A DNA stretch of 64,000 bases from assembly GCF_030151085.1 (NCBI RefSeq), contig NZ_JASLER010000093.1:1-64000 (forward strand), written 5' to 3'. The stretch is from Bacteroides sp. GTDB taxonomy: Bacteria > Bacteroidota > Bacteroidia > Bacteroidales > Bacteroidaceae. The translations under genes and the position numbers were made by a program. The notes beneath the pieces were generated by a model, which was not told the DNA's origin, made no database searches, and saw nothing but the letters and a program-made list of their open reading frames with translations. Every line of letters begins with the position of its first letter. The first letter of the stretch is position 1. Shown piece after piece: positions 1 through 8,800 of the stretch.

Positions 1-325
1 CAGGAACGCAGGCGGCAGTTCAGCAGACATGCCTTCAGCGTCCGTCCCGACAGTTGGCCGGACAAAGCCGGATCGGGCACCTGTGGACAAAGATGGCCCG
101 CGACACCGCCCTGTGAATAGGCCACCCGGAATGTCGGACCGGGCTGTTACCCGGCCACCCCGCAGCAGCCCGCAAAACGCCCGTCCAGTCAGGGTCCCGG
201 GCGCTAGTAGGCTCGCGGGCGTGGACAGTTTGTTCGATGACGCGGGGGAGCAGGCCGCGGCCAAGGCCGCGCCGCTCGCCGTGCGGATGCGGCCGCGGAC
301 GCTGGATGAGGTGATCGGGCAGGTA
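1..325. other. foreign high-GC segment joined to Bacteroides DNA
   Basis: This stretch is strikingly GC-rich with actinobacterial-style codon use, while everything after about position 326 is moderate-GC Bacteroides-like sequence. The change is abrupt, at about 322-326. It interrupts a RarA-like reading frame on the plus strand and an RND adaptor frame on the minus strand. Bases 1-220 contain no gene I recognise. Two genes broken at one base, with a composition shift, fit a chimeric read or misassembly better than natural transfer. Confidence 0.85.
221..325 (+). CDS. rarA: RarA/MgsA-like replication-associated ATPase, N-terminal fragment
   Basis: From a GTG at 221 the frame reads VDSLFDDAGEQ..., then APLAVRMRPRTLDEVIGQ. 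RPRTLDEVIGQ is the conserved N-terminal segment just before the AAA+ core of RarA/MgsA (a clamp-loader-like ATPase acting at stalled forks). The N-terminal style is that of actinobacterial members. The frame continues past the join, but the residues after VIGQ no longer match RarA, so only about 35 codons are real. A longer frame is open from position 29, but its first 64 residues look like translated spacer. It is a fragment created by the join and probably does not belong to this genome. Confidence 0.6.
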
Positions 326-1259
326 CGCCTCCATGAATCAGTATTCCAGTTTCGATTGTTCTTTTTTCTGCTTTTCCGTCAGCATTTACCCATACAAAGG
401 AGTGGTTGTTCTCATCCAACTGCACTACCTGGACCGGTAAAACAATAGCTGTTCTTTCTCCTTCCGGCTTTTCAATATGCACATGGCAAATCATTCCCGG
501 CATTAATTCCTGTTCCGGATTATTTATCAATGCTTTTACCTCATACGATCTGGATAATGGGTTGGCAGCTATCCCTTTTTCGACCATACGTCCCTCGAAT
601 ATTTTGTTGCCCAATGCCGGAACTTTTATCTGTACGACTTGACCGATGGCTATTTTGGCAATTTCGTTTTCAGGAACTGCCACCTTTATTTTTACCTGGT
701 TGATGGTAACTAGTCGGACTATGGGCATTCCCGGCAGTATATTTTGTCCTGTCTCTACATTTTTTTCTGATATAACTCCGCTAAAAGGGGCATACATCCT
801 ACAATCATCCAGACTTTTTCGGGCTATTTGTTCGGCGGCTGCGGCTTGTTTTAGTTTACTCTGTGCTTCGACCCATTGTATTTCGGGTAAACTACTATTG
901 TCATACAACTGTTTCAGCCTTTTGCAGGCATCTTCTGCTTGCATCAACATGGCAGCGGTGGCATTATGAGTATTCAGAAGAGTCGTTTCTTCTACTGTTG
1001 CAATCAATGCTCCTTTACTTATCTGCTGGCCGACAGTTACTTGAATGCTTCCGACTGTTCCTCCTATGGGAAAGCTTAAAGTGGTTCCCGTAGTTTCTTC
1101 TACAGTTCCCGAAAATCCTTGTATGCCATTTAGGACAGTTTCCTTTATGGTGAGCGTTTCAACTTTTACAGGCGCTACACTTGTTTTCTCTTTAGTTTGT
1201 TTGCATCCTATCAGCAAAATACCCAGTAATAATACTCCAAAATAGTTTTTCTGTTTCAT
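326..1259 (-). CDS. RND efflux periplasmic adaptor (MexA/AcrA type), C-terminus lost
   Basis: This is the membrane-fusion subunit of a tripartite RND efflux pump, linking the inner-membrane pump to the outer-membrane channel. The ATG at 1259 gives a lipoprotein signal (MKQKNYFGVLLLGILLIGC, lipobox Cys19). A TTG 12 bases upstream is in frame but less likely. Biotinyl-lipoyl-like halves flank a helical hairpin at about residues 65-140, with the barrel motif APFSGVISEKNVETGQ at about 150. The protein runs to LIHGGV and is then cut by the GC-rich foreign segment, so the last part of the C-terminal domain and any downstream pump genes are missing. The divergent AraC gene is the likely regulator. 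Substrate unknown. Confidence 0.88.
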
Positions 1260-1330
1260 TTTAGATCTCAAAAATAAATTATTAATTTTCTTTTTTGATT
1301 GCGAAGTTGTGGCTTTTTTGAACAGTAATG

Positions 1331-1393
1331 GTGTTCCTAAAAATGTTATAAGTGTTCTATTTTTCTCGGTATGTGCTCAAATGAGATGAATGG
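1331..1393. repeat. 21-bp periodic repeat, candidate operator
   Basis: GTGTTC occurs at 1331 and 1352 and GTGCTC at 1373, exactly 21 bp apart (two helical turns). An inverted copy, GAACAC, lies at 1393-1398. The units sit between the divergent RND adaptor and AraC genes. Phased half-sites like these suit an AraC-family dimer, but the spacing also matches other arrays in this window. Confidence 0.5.
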
Positions 1394-1473
1394 AACACTA
1401 TTTGTGCAATATAGAGTACTTCGTTTACTGAATAAATGATCATCTTTGCATCATTCAAAATCGAAATGGAATA

Positions 1474-2373
1474 ATGGAAACAGCAGAAAGACATCCTATC
1501 CGGGAAATATCTATGGATAATATAAAGGATGAAGAAATGGTAGATTATGTGGATGGAGATATTGCCATAGCTGATGATATAAGAGAACTACCTTGTTATA
1601 ACAATGATACTATCAAGCTAAAGATGACGATCATTATTATGTGTATGAAAGGAAAATTACAACTGGATGTTAACAGTAATACTTATGTTATTCATGAGAG
1701 TGATATGCTATTCTGCCATCCACATATTTTGCTCAATAATTATATGATTAGTCCCGATTTCGAAGGAAAAATGATAGGTTTATCCGAAAGGGTTGTGCAA
1801 CGTTTTCTTCATAATGGAATTGATATCTGGGATAAGGCATTCTATATCAGCAAGAATCCCATCATTCATATTGATGAGGAGGATCAAATTATATTCAATC
1901 ACTATTATGAATTGATAAAGTTGAAAATCAACCAGCCTCCCAGATTGTATCATAGCGAAGTTATATATTCACTCTTACAGGCTGCTATGCTTGAAATATG
2001 TGTAGACTTGGACAATTTCGTTTCTGCTAACGAAGTAGACCAGTCCAAGCAAGGGGAACTTTTACTTAGAAAGTTTATAAAACTGTTGGATGAATATGGT
2101 GCGAAAGAGCGATCTGTTACTTTCTATGCGGAAAAGCTTTGTGTTACTCCTAAATATTTATCGTATGCTTGCAAGATATCCAGCAAAAAGACTGCGCTCA
2201 AGTGGATACACGATTATACAACAGAGAGAATCAGATATCTCTTCAAGCATTCTGATAAATCTATCAAAGAGATTTCAAACGAATTGAACTTCCCGAATAT
2301 TTCATTTTTTGGAAAATATGTGAAGATTCATTTTGGCATGTCACCACGGGAAGTTAGAAAAAGTATTTCATAA
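1474..2373 (+). CDS. AraC-family transcriptional regulator
   Basis: A 299-residue cytoplasmic regulator. The N-terminal ~180 residues look like an AraC cupin-type sensor domain (stretch KGKLQLDVNSNTYVIHESD at about 65-85). The C-terminal ~100 residues hold the two helix-turn-helix units: VTFYAEKLCVTPKYLSYACK near 210, then IKEISNELNFPNISFFGKYV ending in GMSPREVRKS. That ending is the typical AraC tail. It is divergent from the RND adaptor and probably controls that pump. I chose the ATG at 1474; an in-frame ATG at 1516 is possible. A -7-like CATCTTTG at 1441-1448 (7 of 8 match) precedes it. Ligand unknown. Confidence 0.88.
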   Translation: METAERHPIREISMDNIKDEEMVDYVDGDIAIADDIRELPCYNNDTIKLKMTIIIMCMKGKLQLDVNSNTYVIHESDMLFCHPHILLNNYMISPDFEGKMIGLSERVVQRFLHNGIDIWDKAFYISKNPIIHIDEEDQIIFNHYYELIKLKINQPPRLYHSEVIYSLLQAAMLEICVDLDNFVSANEVDQSKQGELLLRKFIKLLDEYGAKERSVTFYAEKLCVTPKYLSYACKISSKKTALKWIHDYTTERIRYLFKHSDKSIKEISNELNFPNISFFGKYVKIHFGMSPREVRKSIS

Positions 2374-2450
2374 CTATTCTTTTTCTAATTGCTTTTCGTT
2401 ACTTTTACACACTTTAAAGCAAACACTAAGTTTCAAGCTTTGAAATAAGG

Positions 2451-2468
2451 GCGGTATCCTTATGCCGC
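2451..2468 (+). terminator. small hairpin after araC
   Basis: GCGGTAT and ATGCCGC pair around a CCTT loop (seven pairs, one of them G-T). It lies 78 bases after the AraC stop and 38 bases before kdsC. No T-run follows, so it is a weak candidate terminator or processing site. Confidence 0.3.
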
Positions 2469-2505
2469 TTGTATAGAACTTATAGATAAATAAAAAAGAA
2501 CCGTT

Positions 2506-3036
2506 GTGAGTACAATCAATTACGACTTGAAGAAGATAAAAGCCCTTCTCTTTGATGTGGATGGAGTGCTGAGTGCAAATGTTATTCCTATGAGTACAGA
2601 AGGTGAACCTCTGCGTACAGTTAATATAAAGGATGGGTATTCCATTCATTTAGCTGCTAAACAAGGTCTTTTACTTGGGATCATTACAGGTGGGAAGACC
2701 GAAGCCGTTCGTAAACGTTTTGTTTCTCTTGGAATTCCTGCCGAAGATATTTATCTGGGCTCCTCTGTGAAGATACATGATTACCGGGATTTTTGCGACC
2801 GTCATGGATTGAAGGATGAGGAAATATTGTATGTAGGTGATGATATTCCTGATTTGGAAGTGATGCGTATTTGCGGACTGCCATGTTGTCCGAAAGATGC
2901 CGCTTCCGAAGTGAAAGAAATTTCCCGTTATATTTCTTATGCCGAAGGTGGTTATGGCTGTGGTCGCGATATTGTAGAACAGGTGCTGAAGGTAAAAGGA
3001 CTTTGGATGTCCGATGAGAAAGCCTTTGGATGGTAG
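2506..3036 (+). CDS. kdsC: 3-deoxy-manno-octulosonate-8-phosphate phosphatase (KdsC-type HAD)
   Basis: Removes phosphate from KDO-8-P to give KDO for the lipopolysaccharide inner core. The 176-residue length fits the C0 (capless) KdsC-type HAD family. Motif I is LFDVDGVLS with Asp17 and Asp19, motif II lies in GIITGG, and motif III/IV is YVGDDIPDLEVM. The start is a GTG at 2506; no better ATG exists before motif I. It ends 11 bases before maf and is probably cotranscribed with it. Paralogous HAD phosphatases are hard to separate, but length and motifs fit KdsC well. Confidence 0.85.
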   Translation: MSTINYDLKKIKALLFDVDGVLSANVIPMSTEGEPLRTVNIKDGYSIHLAAKQGLLLGIITGGKTEAVRKRFVSLGIPAEDIYLGSSVKIHDYRDFCDRHGLKDEEILYVGDDIPDLEVMRICGLPCCPKDAASEVKEISRYISYAEGGYGCGRDIVEQVLKVKGLWMSDEKAFGW

Positions 3037-3047
3037 GAGGAAAATGT

Positions 3048-3632
3048 ATGATATTAGATAATCTGAAAAAATATAAAGTAATACTTGCTTCTAATTCACC
3101 ACGTAGAAAAGAATTATTGGCTGGCTTGGGAGTGGAATATGAGGTCAGGACTTTGCCTGATGTTGATGAATCTTATCCTGAAACATTGCAGGGAGCGGAT
3201 ATTCCACTTTTTATAGCTAAAGAGAAAGCGGATGCCTACCAAGCAATGATTCAATCGGATGAGTTGATGATTACTGCCGATACAATTGTTTGGTTGGATG
3301 GGAAGGTACTTGGTAAGCCAAAAGATAGGGAAGATGCTTTGCAAATGTTACGTGATATGTCAGGTCGTACACATGAAGTCTTTACCGGAGTTTGTATCAC
3401 TACGACAGAATGGCAACGTAGTTTTACAACTCAAACGGAGGTACGCTTTTCCAAATTGAGTGAAGAAGAAATTATTTATTATGTGGATAAATATCAGCCG
3501 ATGGATAAAGCCGGTGCATACGGCGTACAGGAATGGATTGGCTTTATCGGCGTAGAGAATATATCCGGAAGTTATTATAACATTATGGGACTTCCGGTGC
3601 AACGGCTTTACAGAGAACTTCTAAAAGTATAG
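3048..3632 (+). CDS. maf: Maf-family nucleoside triphosphate pyrophosphatase
   Basis: Hydrolyses non-canonical or surplus NTPs, probably dTTP/UTP, to monophosphate and pyrophosphate (YhdE type). Visible motifs: LASNSPRRKELL near the N-terminus, ADTIVWLDGKVLGKP with the metal-binding Asp, and KAGAYGVQE. About 194 residues, normal for the family. The frame is open from 3030, but AGGAGG at 3035-3040 sits 7 bases before the ATG at 3048, which decides the start. Follows kdsC closely and precedes the patatin-like gene by 5 bases, so the three look like one operon. Confidence 0.9.
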   Translation: MILDNLKKYKVILASNSPRRKELLAGLGVEYEVRTLPDVDESYPETLQGADIPLFIAKEKADAYQAMIQSDELMITADTIVWLDGKVLGKPKDREDALQMLRDMSGRTHEVFTGVCITTTEWQRSFTTQTEVRFSKLSEEEIIYYVDKYQPMDKAGAYGVQEWIGFIGVENISGSYYNIMGLPVQRLYRELLKV

Positions 3633-3637
3633 AAACT

Positions 3638-4507
3638 ATGGTAAGTATGAATGATAATGCAATATGCTGTATGTCCGGCGGATATAAAAACGTCTTTACT
3701 CATGGTGTCTTAAAAGCATTTGAAGATAGTGGTATAAGGGCAAAAGCATACGCAGCTTGTTCATCTTCAGTGCTTATTGCGGCATTTGCTGCATTCAATA
3801 AAATCTCTGCGTTAGATCTTACACTTTGGAGCGACGGATATGAGATTAGTCAAAAAGAAGGTAATCAGAGTGAGGCAATGCTAGAGTCTATACAAAAATT
3901 GTCTCAGGATATAGTGGACAACTTATGGGAGGTGAATGCTGCTCGATTTTTGGTTGCAACAAGTTATGTAAAAACAGAAGAGGCAGCTCTGATCACCCAA
4001 TCCGCCGGTGCTAAGAGATTGGGACAAATGCTACTCATAAATGCTTTAAGGCATAGATCAGAGTGGAAAGATCAGAATTTGGAATCGGAAGTTTTTGATA
4101 CTCATTCCGAAGATAAAAAGAAATTGCTAACTAAAGAGAATTTTAAAGATGTAGCTTATGCAACTACACGTATGCTTCATGCTTGGAATATTCCTGCATA
4201 TATTAATAATAAGGCTTATGTAGATGGTAGTTATACTTCTTTATGTCCGGTTCGTCCTCTTTTGGAACTGGGTTATAAAAAGATTATTTGTATCAGTACC
4301 GAAAAAGAGAACGTTACATTTGATTTGTTTTCAGAGGAAACGATCCCTAATAAAATTAATGACTCAACAATCGAGTTTATAAAGCCGGATTGTGAACTGA
4401 AGGAGATAGGAGTTGATTTTTACACTATTTCTGGTTATGGATTGGAAGAGGTCTATAAGCATGGATATGCAAAAGGACTAGACTATATCAGCAATTATAC
4501 TGAATGA
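3638..4507 (+). CDS. patatin-like protein with altered nucleophile elbow
   Basis: Resembles the patatin/RssA lipid acyl hydrolase fold. MSGGYKNVFTHGVLKAFED near residue 12 matches the oxyanion-hole strand followed by GVL. AACSSSVLIAAF stands where patatins have GxSxG, and YVDGSYTSLCPVRPL near 193 is the Asp-Gly motif. The serine and aspartate of the catalytic dyad are therefore present, but both elbow glycines are replaced (A-C-S-S-S). There is no signal peptide, so it is cytoplasmic. Two ATGs (3638, 3647) are possible starts. It is the last gene of the kdsC-maf unit and is followed by a terminator. Enzyme activity is uncertain; it may be a divergent lipase or non-catalytic. Confidence 0.7.
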   Translation: MVSMNDNAICCMSGGYKNVFTHGVLKAFEDSGIRAKAYAACSSSVLIAAFAAFNKISALDLTLWSDGYEISQKEGNQSEAMLESIQKLSQDIVDNLWEVNAARFLVATSYVKTEEAALITQSAGAKRLGQMLLINALRHRSEWKDQNLESEVFDTHSEDKKKLLTKENFKDVAYATTRMLHAWNIPAYINNKAYVDGSYTSLCPVRPLLELGYKKIICISTEKENVTFDLFSEETIPNKINDSTIEFIKPDCELKEIGVDFYTISGYGLEEVYKHGYAKGLDYISNYTE

Positions 4508-4520
4508 AAGAATAAAAAAG

Positions 4521-4550
4521 CGAGCCTCAATAGTCATGTATTAAGGCTCG
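4521..4550. terminator. bidirectional intrinsic terminator
   Basis: CGAGCCT at 4521 pairs with AGGCTCG ending at 4550. An A-run lies on the left and TTTTTATTTT on the right. It separates the convergent patatin-like gene and TPR gene, so it can stop transcription from both sides. Confidence 0.85.
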
Positions 4551-4558
4551 TTTTTATT

Positions 4559-6754
4559 TTATATCAAATCTATCATCAAAGGAATATTTTTCTCGTCAAT
4601 ACCAAGTTTAACAAGGGTATCTTTGTCTTTATTGAACATCTCCCAAAACGCTTCCCGACTATTGCTTTCTAAAGCAGCTTTTCCATAAAACCCTATAGCA
4701 TTTTCAATATTGCCCAATCTCCAAGCCACATGACCTGCATTCAGATAATCACTAGCAATAGGTTTAAAGTCGAGTATCTTTTCATAATACTTCATGGCTT
4801 GCTCGTATTTGGCACTGACAAAAGAACACCAGCCTATGGCACGCCATGCTTTTATACTATTATTTTCAATGAAATCCAGTTTGAAGAAATATTGCAAGGC
4901 TTCTTCGTATTTTTCTTGTTCGGCAAGACAACTTCCGATATAGAAAATAATATTGTGACTTTCAGGTTGAATGATTTCTGCCTTTTTATAATACTCCAAT
5001 GCTGAAGTAAAATTTCTGATTTGCCGATAGCAAGTAGCAAGATGACGAATCGTCCATACATGGTCGGGTTTCAATACATCAGCTTTTAGGTAAGCATCAA
5101 TAGCTTCTTGATAGCGCTTTTCCTTTTGCAGGCAATATCCTGCTTTTTGAAAGATATCCGCATCAGCATGATTCAAGGCTATCAGTTCTTGATAGATTTC
5201 CAGTGCTTCTGCCGGGTGTTCCTTACGGAAATGGAAGTCGGCAACAGTAGCCAGTAAATCTGGTTTGCACAGGATGTCTTTCAATGCCGGGATGCGATGC
5301 AAGACAAAATTTTCCTTGAAGATATCGCGGAACTCATGTCTGCGCTGGCTCAGTTTAAAGAAACGGTATAGATCATGCAAATATTGGTTGCTGATAACTT
5401 CCGGGCGCTCGGCATACTGTTTCAAACTGGAAGATTTATTTTCATTCATCAATTCATTTAAATCTTGCGAGGTCATTTGATTAAGCATCATGTTGCGTTG
5501 AGCCTGTGGAATGTGTGCCATGGTGAAGCAAAGGGAGTACTTATCGCTGTTGCAAAAGAATCCTGATTCCAATATTAAAGAAAGTATGGCATTATCTCCC
5601 GATGGTATGAATCCAAATTCTTTAATGACACTGGAGTGCTGCATATCAAAAGGATAGAACCAGTTATGAGGTTCTTTGAAGAACGGATAACTTTTGAGTT
5701 GTGCAAATGTACTCATATATACATCGGCGCCTTCTAATTGCAATTCGTTCATCTCACGTAATTTGTCGCCTATGCCCGATTGCTCGAAAGCTTGTTCCCA
5801 ATCGGGGTTACGATCGTTCTCATCCGCTGCGTTATCTTCAAAACCGAATTTCATATTGCGCATGATATTCACGTTCTTCATCATTTCGGGGATGATTTCT
5901 TCGCGCATCTTTTTGTCTATCTTCTCTGTTTCCTGACTGCGGAGCAACTGGATATAAATCCGGTTCAGTTTCTTGCCAAAACTGATATCTTCATTAAATA
6001 ATGAAAAGCGCGCCATCAATTCCGGATAAAGTGATAAACGAGTAGGATGAACATGTAGTACTATAGCTATTCCTACCAAAGCCCGTTGGTTTACACGGAT
6101 ATCAGCATGTGTCACTGCATCGAGTAGCCATGAGAATTTACGAGCGTCAAAACATTCCATCAGGCTTAACATGACAGCACTGGTAAATAGACATAAGTCA
6201 TTGACGGGCAGCAATTCCGATTCTAATAATCCTTTGGCTTGTTGTTCGTTCTCTACCGACCAGTTACTATCACTCCAAGTAGAAAGAAACAGAACCTGAG
6301 CAGTTTCTTCATGTCGTTTCAGTACGGCATCCAATCCTTGATTATTAGGCATCAATTGGCAAACTGCCATATCATCCGGAAAAGATTCTAATACTTTTTG
6401 TAAAGTAGCAATATCATATTCCTTTGGGAGGCGTTCCCGATTATTACGTAAGGAATGGTAATAGTGTAATGAGGTTCCGTCCAGCAAACTGAGACGTGTT
6501 TGATCCGCAATCTCCCAAGTATCTGCAAACAGTTGGCGGTAAAGCTTCTGCTGTCCGGGATCTTTGGTACCTTGCCTCATATACTGCAACATATACTGAT
6601 AGGAAGTTTGCACTTGTTCCAAACGGTTACGAAGATTCCAGTTGCCACTATTCCACAAAAAGGCATCTAGTTGAGATTGTGCTTCTTTTAACCGTTTTTG
6701 TTGCAGCAGGGTGATGATATGCTGATATTGTTCTTGTATAGTTTGCTCATTCAT
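4559..6754 (-). CDS. large TPR-repeat protein
   Basis: A 731-residue protein without signal peptide or membrane segment, so probably cytoplasmic. The C-terminal third (about residues 490-700) carries at least five tetratricopeptide repeats, for example HPAEALEIYQELIALN, RYQEAIDAYLKADVLKPD, FTSALEYYKKAEIIQPES and YEQAMKYYEKILDFKP. The N-terminal ~480 residues are helical and have no motif I recognise. TPR arrays hold protein partners; none can be inferred from the neighbours. It stands alone between a terminator and glsA, with a 66-base gap upstream of glsA's end. Confidence 0.75.
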   Translation of the reverse strand: MNEQTIQEQYQHIITLLQQKRLKEAQSQLDAFLWNSGNWNLRNRLEQVQTSYQYMLQYMRQGTKDPGQQKLYRQLFADTWEIADQTRLSLLDGTSLHYYHSLRNNRERLPKEYDIATLQKVLESFPDDMAVCQLMPNNQGLDAVLKRHEETAQVLFLSTWSDSNWSVENEQQAKGLLESELLPVNDLCLFTSAVMLSLMECFDARKFSWLLDAVTHADIRVNQRALVGIAIVLHVHPTRLSLYPELMARFSLFNEDISFGKKLNRIYIQLLRSQETEKIDKKMREEIIPEMMKNVNIMRNMKFGFEDNAADENDRNPDWEQAFEQSGIGDKLREMNELQLEGADVYMSTFAQLKSYPFFKEPHNWFYPFDMQHSSVIKEFGFIPSGDNAILSLILESGFFCNSDKYSLCFTMAHIPQAQRNMMLNQMTSQDLNELMNENKSSSLKQYAERPEVISNQYLHDLYRFFKLSQRRHEFRDIFKENFVLHRIPALKDILCKPDLLATVADFHFRKEHPAEALEIYQELIALNHADADIFQKAGYCLQKEKRYQEAIDAYLKADVLKPDHVWTIRHLATCYRQIRNFTSALEYYKKAEIIQPESHNIIFYIGSCLAEQEKYEEALQYFFKLDFIENNSIKAWRAIGWCSFVSAKYEQAMKYYEKILDFKPIASDYLNAGHVAWRLGNIENAIGFYGKAALESNSREAFWEMFNKDKDTLVKLGIDEKNIPLMIDLI

Positions 6755-6820
6755 AAAATTGTATCTTTAAGGGACATACTTTATAAAAGTACAAAAAGGA
6801 TGCCAAAAAGTTCGGCTACT

Positions 6821-7735
6821 CTAGAAAATACTGATGGCAGTTTTAGTAGTCAGTAACTCCAATGCTTTCATTCCCATCACAGAGTTTCCCTTGGCGTTAA
6901 GTCGCGGGCTCCATACGGCTACTGAATATTTGCGTGGGCAGATAGCGGCTATACCTCCTCCGACACCACTCTTACCGGGTAATCCAACCAGATAGGAAAA
7001 TTCTCCCGCTTCATCATAAAACCCGCAAGTCTGCATGATAGCGTTGATACGCTTGACCTGTGAAGTTGTGAGTGAAGTATCTCCGAAACTGAATGGATGT
7101 GTATGATCGGCAAAAGGTAGAAAGGTGCGGGAGAGTTCCCGGCAGTTCATCTCTACCGAGCATTGTCGGAAATAGAAGCTGAGCACACGTTCCACATCAT
7201 TTTCAATATTCCCATAATACTTTAACATATTGACAATGGCTGCATTCAGAAAACCTGTTTCACGCTCGGAAGTAGCCATGCTGTCATTGTATTCTATCTC
7301 TTTGCAACCGCAAAGTTGGCGTACAAAAGCAAGATATTCCTCCTCGGGATCGGAGAGGATAGATAATAAAATATCTGTCATGACCAAAGCTCCGGCATTT
7401 ATCAGGGGATTGCGTGGAATCCCCTTTTCCATTTCCAATTGAATGATGGAATTAAAAGCATTGCCGGAAGGTTCAACACCAATACGTTTCCAAAGCCGGT
7501 CGCCCATGCGGCTGAAGCCCATGGCAAGCGAGAGTACTTTAGAGATACTCTGTATGGAGAAACGCTCGTCACAATCTCCCATTGCATATTCCTTTCGGTC
7601 AATAGTGTACAGGCAAATGCCGTAACGGTCGGGGGTGACTCTTTGCAATTCGGGGATATAAGATGCCGGAGCACCCATCGTTGCGTATGGCTGTATCTCC
7701 TGATAGATTTCTTGTAAGATATTGGTGTAGTTCAT
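6821..7735 (-). CDS. glsA: glutaminase A
   Basis: Converts glutamine to glutamate and ammonia in the cytoplasm. 304 residues, the usual length of the serine-dependent (beta-lactamase-fold) glutaminases. The catalytic SxxK motif is Ser63-Ile-Ser-Lys66 in FSIQSISKVL. Other family blocks are GNAFNSIIQLE, RNPLINAGALV and GVGGGIAAICP near the C-terminus. The ammonia released can serve acid tolerance. It follows the porin gene by 17 bases on the same strand, so the two are probably cotranscribed. Confidence 0.95.
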   Translation of the reverse strand: MNYTNILQEIYQEIQPYATMGAPASYIPELQRVTPDRYGICLYTIDRKEYAMGDCDERFSIQSISKVLSLAMGFSRMGDRLWKRIGVEPSGNAFNSIIQLEMEKGIPRNPLINAGALVMTDILLSILSDPEEEYLAFVRQLCGCKEIEYNDSMATSERETGFLNAAIVNMLKYYGNIENDVERVLSFYFRQCSVEMNCRELSRTFLPFADHTHPFSFGDTSLTTSQVKRINAIMQTCGFYDEAGEFSYLVGLPGKSGVGGGIAAICPRKYSVAVWSPRLNAKGNSVMGMKALELLTTKTAISIF

Positions 7736-7752
7736 GGTATGATAGATTTAGG

Positions 7753-8775
7753 TTAGAATCTTACTTGCAATTGCGCTTGCAGTAAGTTCGAATTTTCTCC
7801 TTTGTGGCGATTGCAGTATGTGTATTGAGCCTGCACGCGACATTTGGGATAGAACCAGTATTGCACACCGGCAACGTAATTGGTTTGCTTGAATTCGGAT
7901 GTACGCTTGTCTTTGTTCAGATAGTCGTATGAAGCGATTACATCAAACTTTGGCAACACATGAGCGCAAGCGGTCAAGTAATAACCATCGCTCTTGATTG
8001 TTCCATCTTTTCCGGCAAGGTATTCTGTACGCAATTCTATCGGTTTGGTAGTAACGACAGCGCCCAGTGCCCAACGGTTACGGGTATAGTTTTCGCCTAT
8101 TTTGATATCCGGGTTTACATCTGAAATTTTCACGGCATTTCCTTTACCTTTAATGAACGATCCTCCTACAGAGAGCCAGTTCAACGGATTTACCATTACA
8201 CTACCTACAATGTCTTTCTGATTGTTTCTATCTTTTACATTGATGCCTTGTCCGTTCATGACGGCAAAATTGTAGCGTACCAGTTTCTTGAAAAGATCAC
8301 CATAGATCAATAAACCCATATCACGACCGCCACATGATTCGTAAAGCGGATTGTTGAATCCTGCAAGATAACTTACTGCTTGAGAGTAGCAGTTAATCAG
8401 TTCCACTGTAGTAGGGGACATCGGGTTCTCGATACTGAACATTGTTTTGAATTGTCCTACACGGGCAGTGAGTTGGGGAAGAAATTTATATTCCGTATAA
8501 ACTTCCAGCAGATCGCCACCACCTGCAAAGTTATACATGAAGTAACATGACCATTTATCGGTAATTTTACCTTCGGCCATGAAGATGATGCGTTTGATAT
8601 CGAATGTATTACTGCCTCCGTTGAGGTCGTCGTATGTATAACCAGTCTGCGCATAACCGGCAAGGCTGATACGGTCTTTCAGGGTATTTACTACTTTGTT
8701 CAGTGAAGTTCCTTCTTGCGCTGTGAGATAATGAGTTGTAAATAGTAGAGCGATGAATAAAAGAATTCGTCTCAT
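7753..8775 (-). CDS. OprO/OprP-like outer-membrane porin
   Basis: A 340-residue barrel protein with a signal peptide (MRRILLFIALLFTTHYLTAQ). The rest is alternating-polarity beta strands ending in aromatic LQAQLQVRF, the usual C-terminal outer-membrane insertion signal. AGYAQTGYTYDD, FDIKRIIFMAEGKI and VGQFKTMFSIENP resemble the phosphate/pyrophosphate-selective porin family (Porin_O_P). First gene of a two-gene unit with glsA, 17 bases apart, which hints that it admits a substrate linked to amino-acid metabolism, although OprP relatives take up anions. Substrate not provable from sequence. Confidence 0.8.
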   Translation of the reverse strand: MRRILLFIALLFTTHYLTAQEGTSLNKVVNTLKDRISLAGYAQTGYTYDDLNGGSNTFDIKRIIFMAEGKITDKWSCYFMYNFAGGGDLLEVYTEYKFLPQLTARVGQFKTMFSIENPMSPTTVELINCYSQAVSYLAGFNNPLYESCGGRDMGLLIYGDLFKKLVRYNFAVMNGQGINVKDRNNQKDIVGSVMVNPLNWLSVGGSFIKGKGNAVKISDVNPDIKIGENYTRNRWALGAVVTTKPIELRTEYLAGKDGTIKSDGYYLTACAHVLPKFDVIASYDYLNKDKRTSEFKQTNYVAGVQYWFYPKCRVQAQYTYCNRHKGENSNLLQAQLQVRF

Positions 8776-8800
8776 AAGAATAGATATAGATTATTAAAAT

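Noticed and set aside
29..448. Open frame of 139 residues running from the GC-rich segment into Bacteroides DNA
   Set aside because: It crosses the chimeric join. Only about 221-325 matches a real protein (RarA); the rest is antisense to the RND adaptor.
7230..7717. Plus-strand open frames opposite glsA
   Set aside because: They are antisense shadows of a fully conserved gene, with no domain or promoter.
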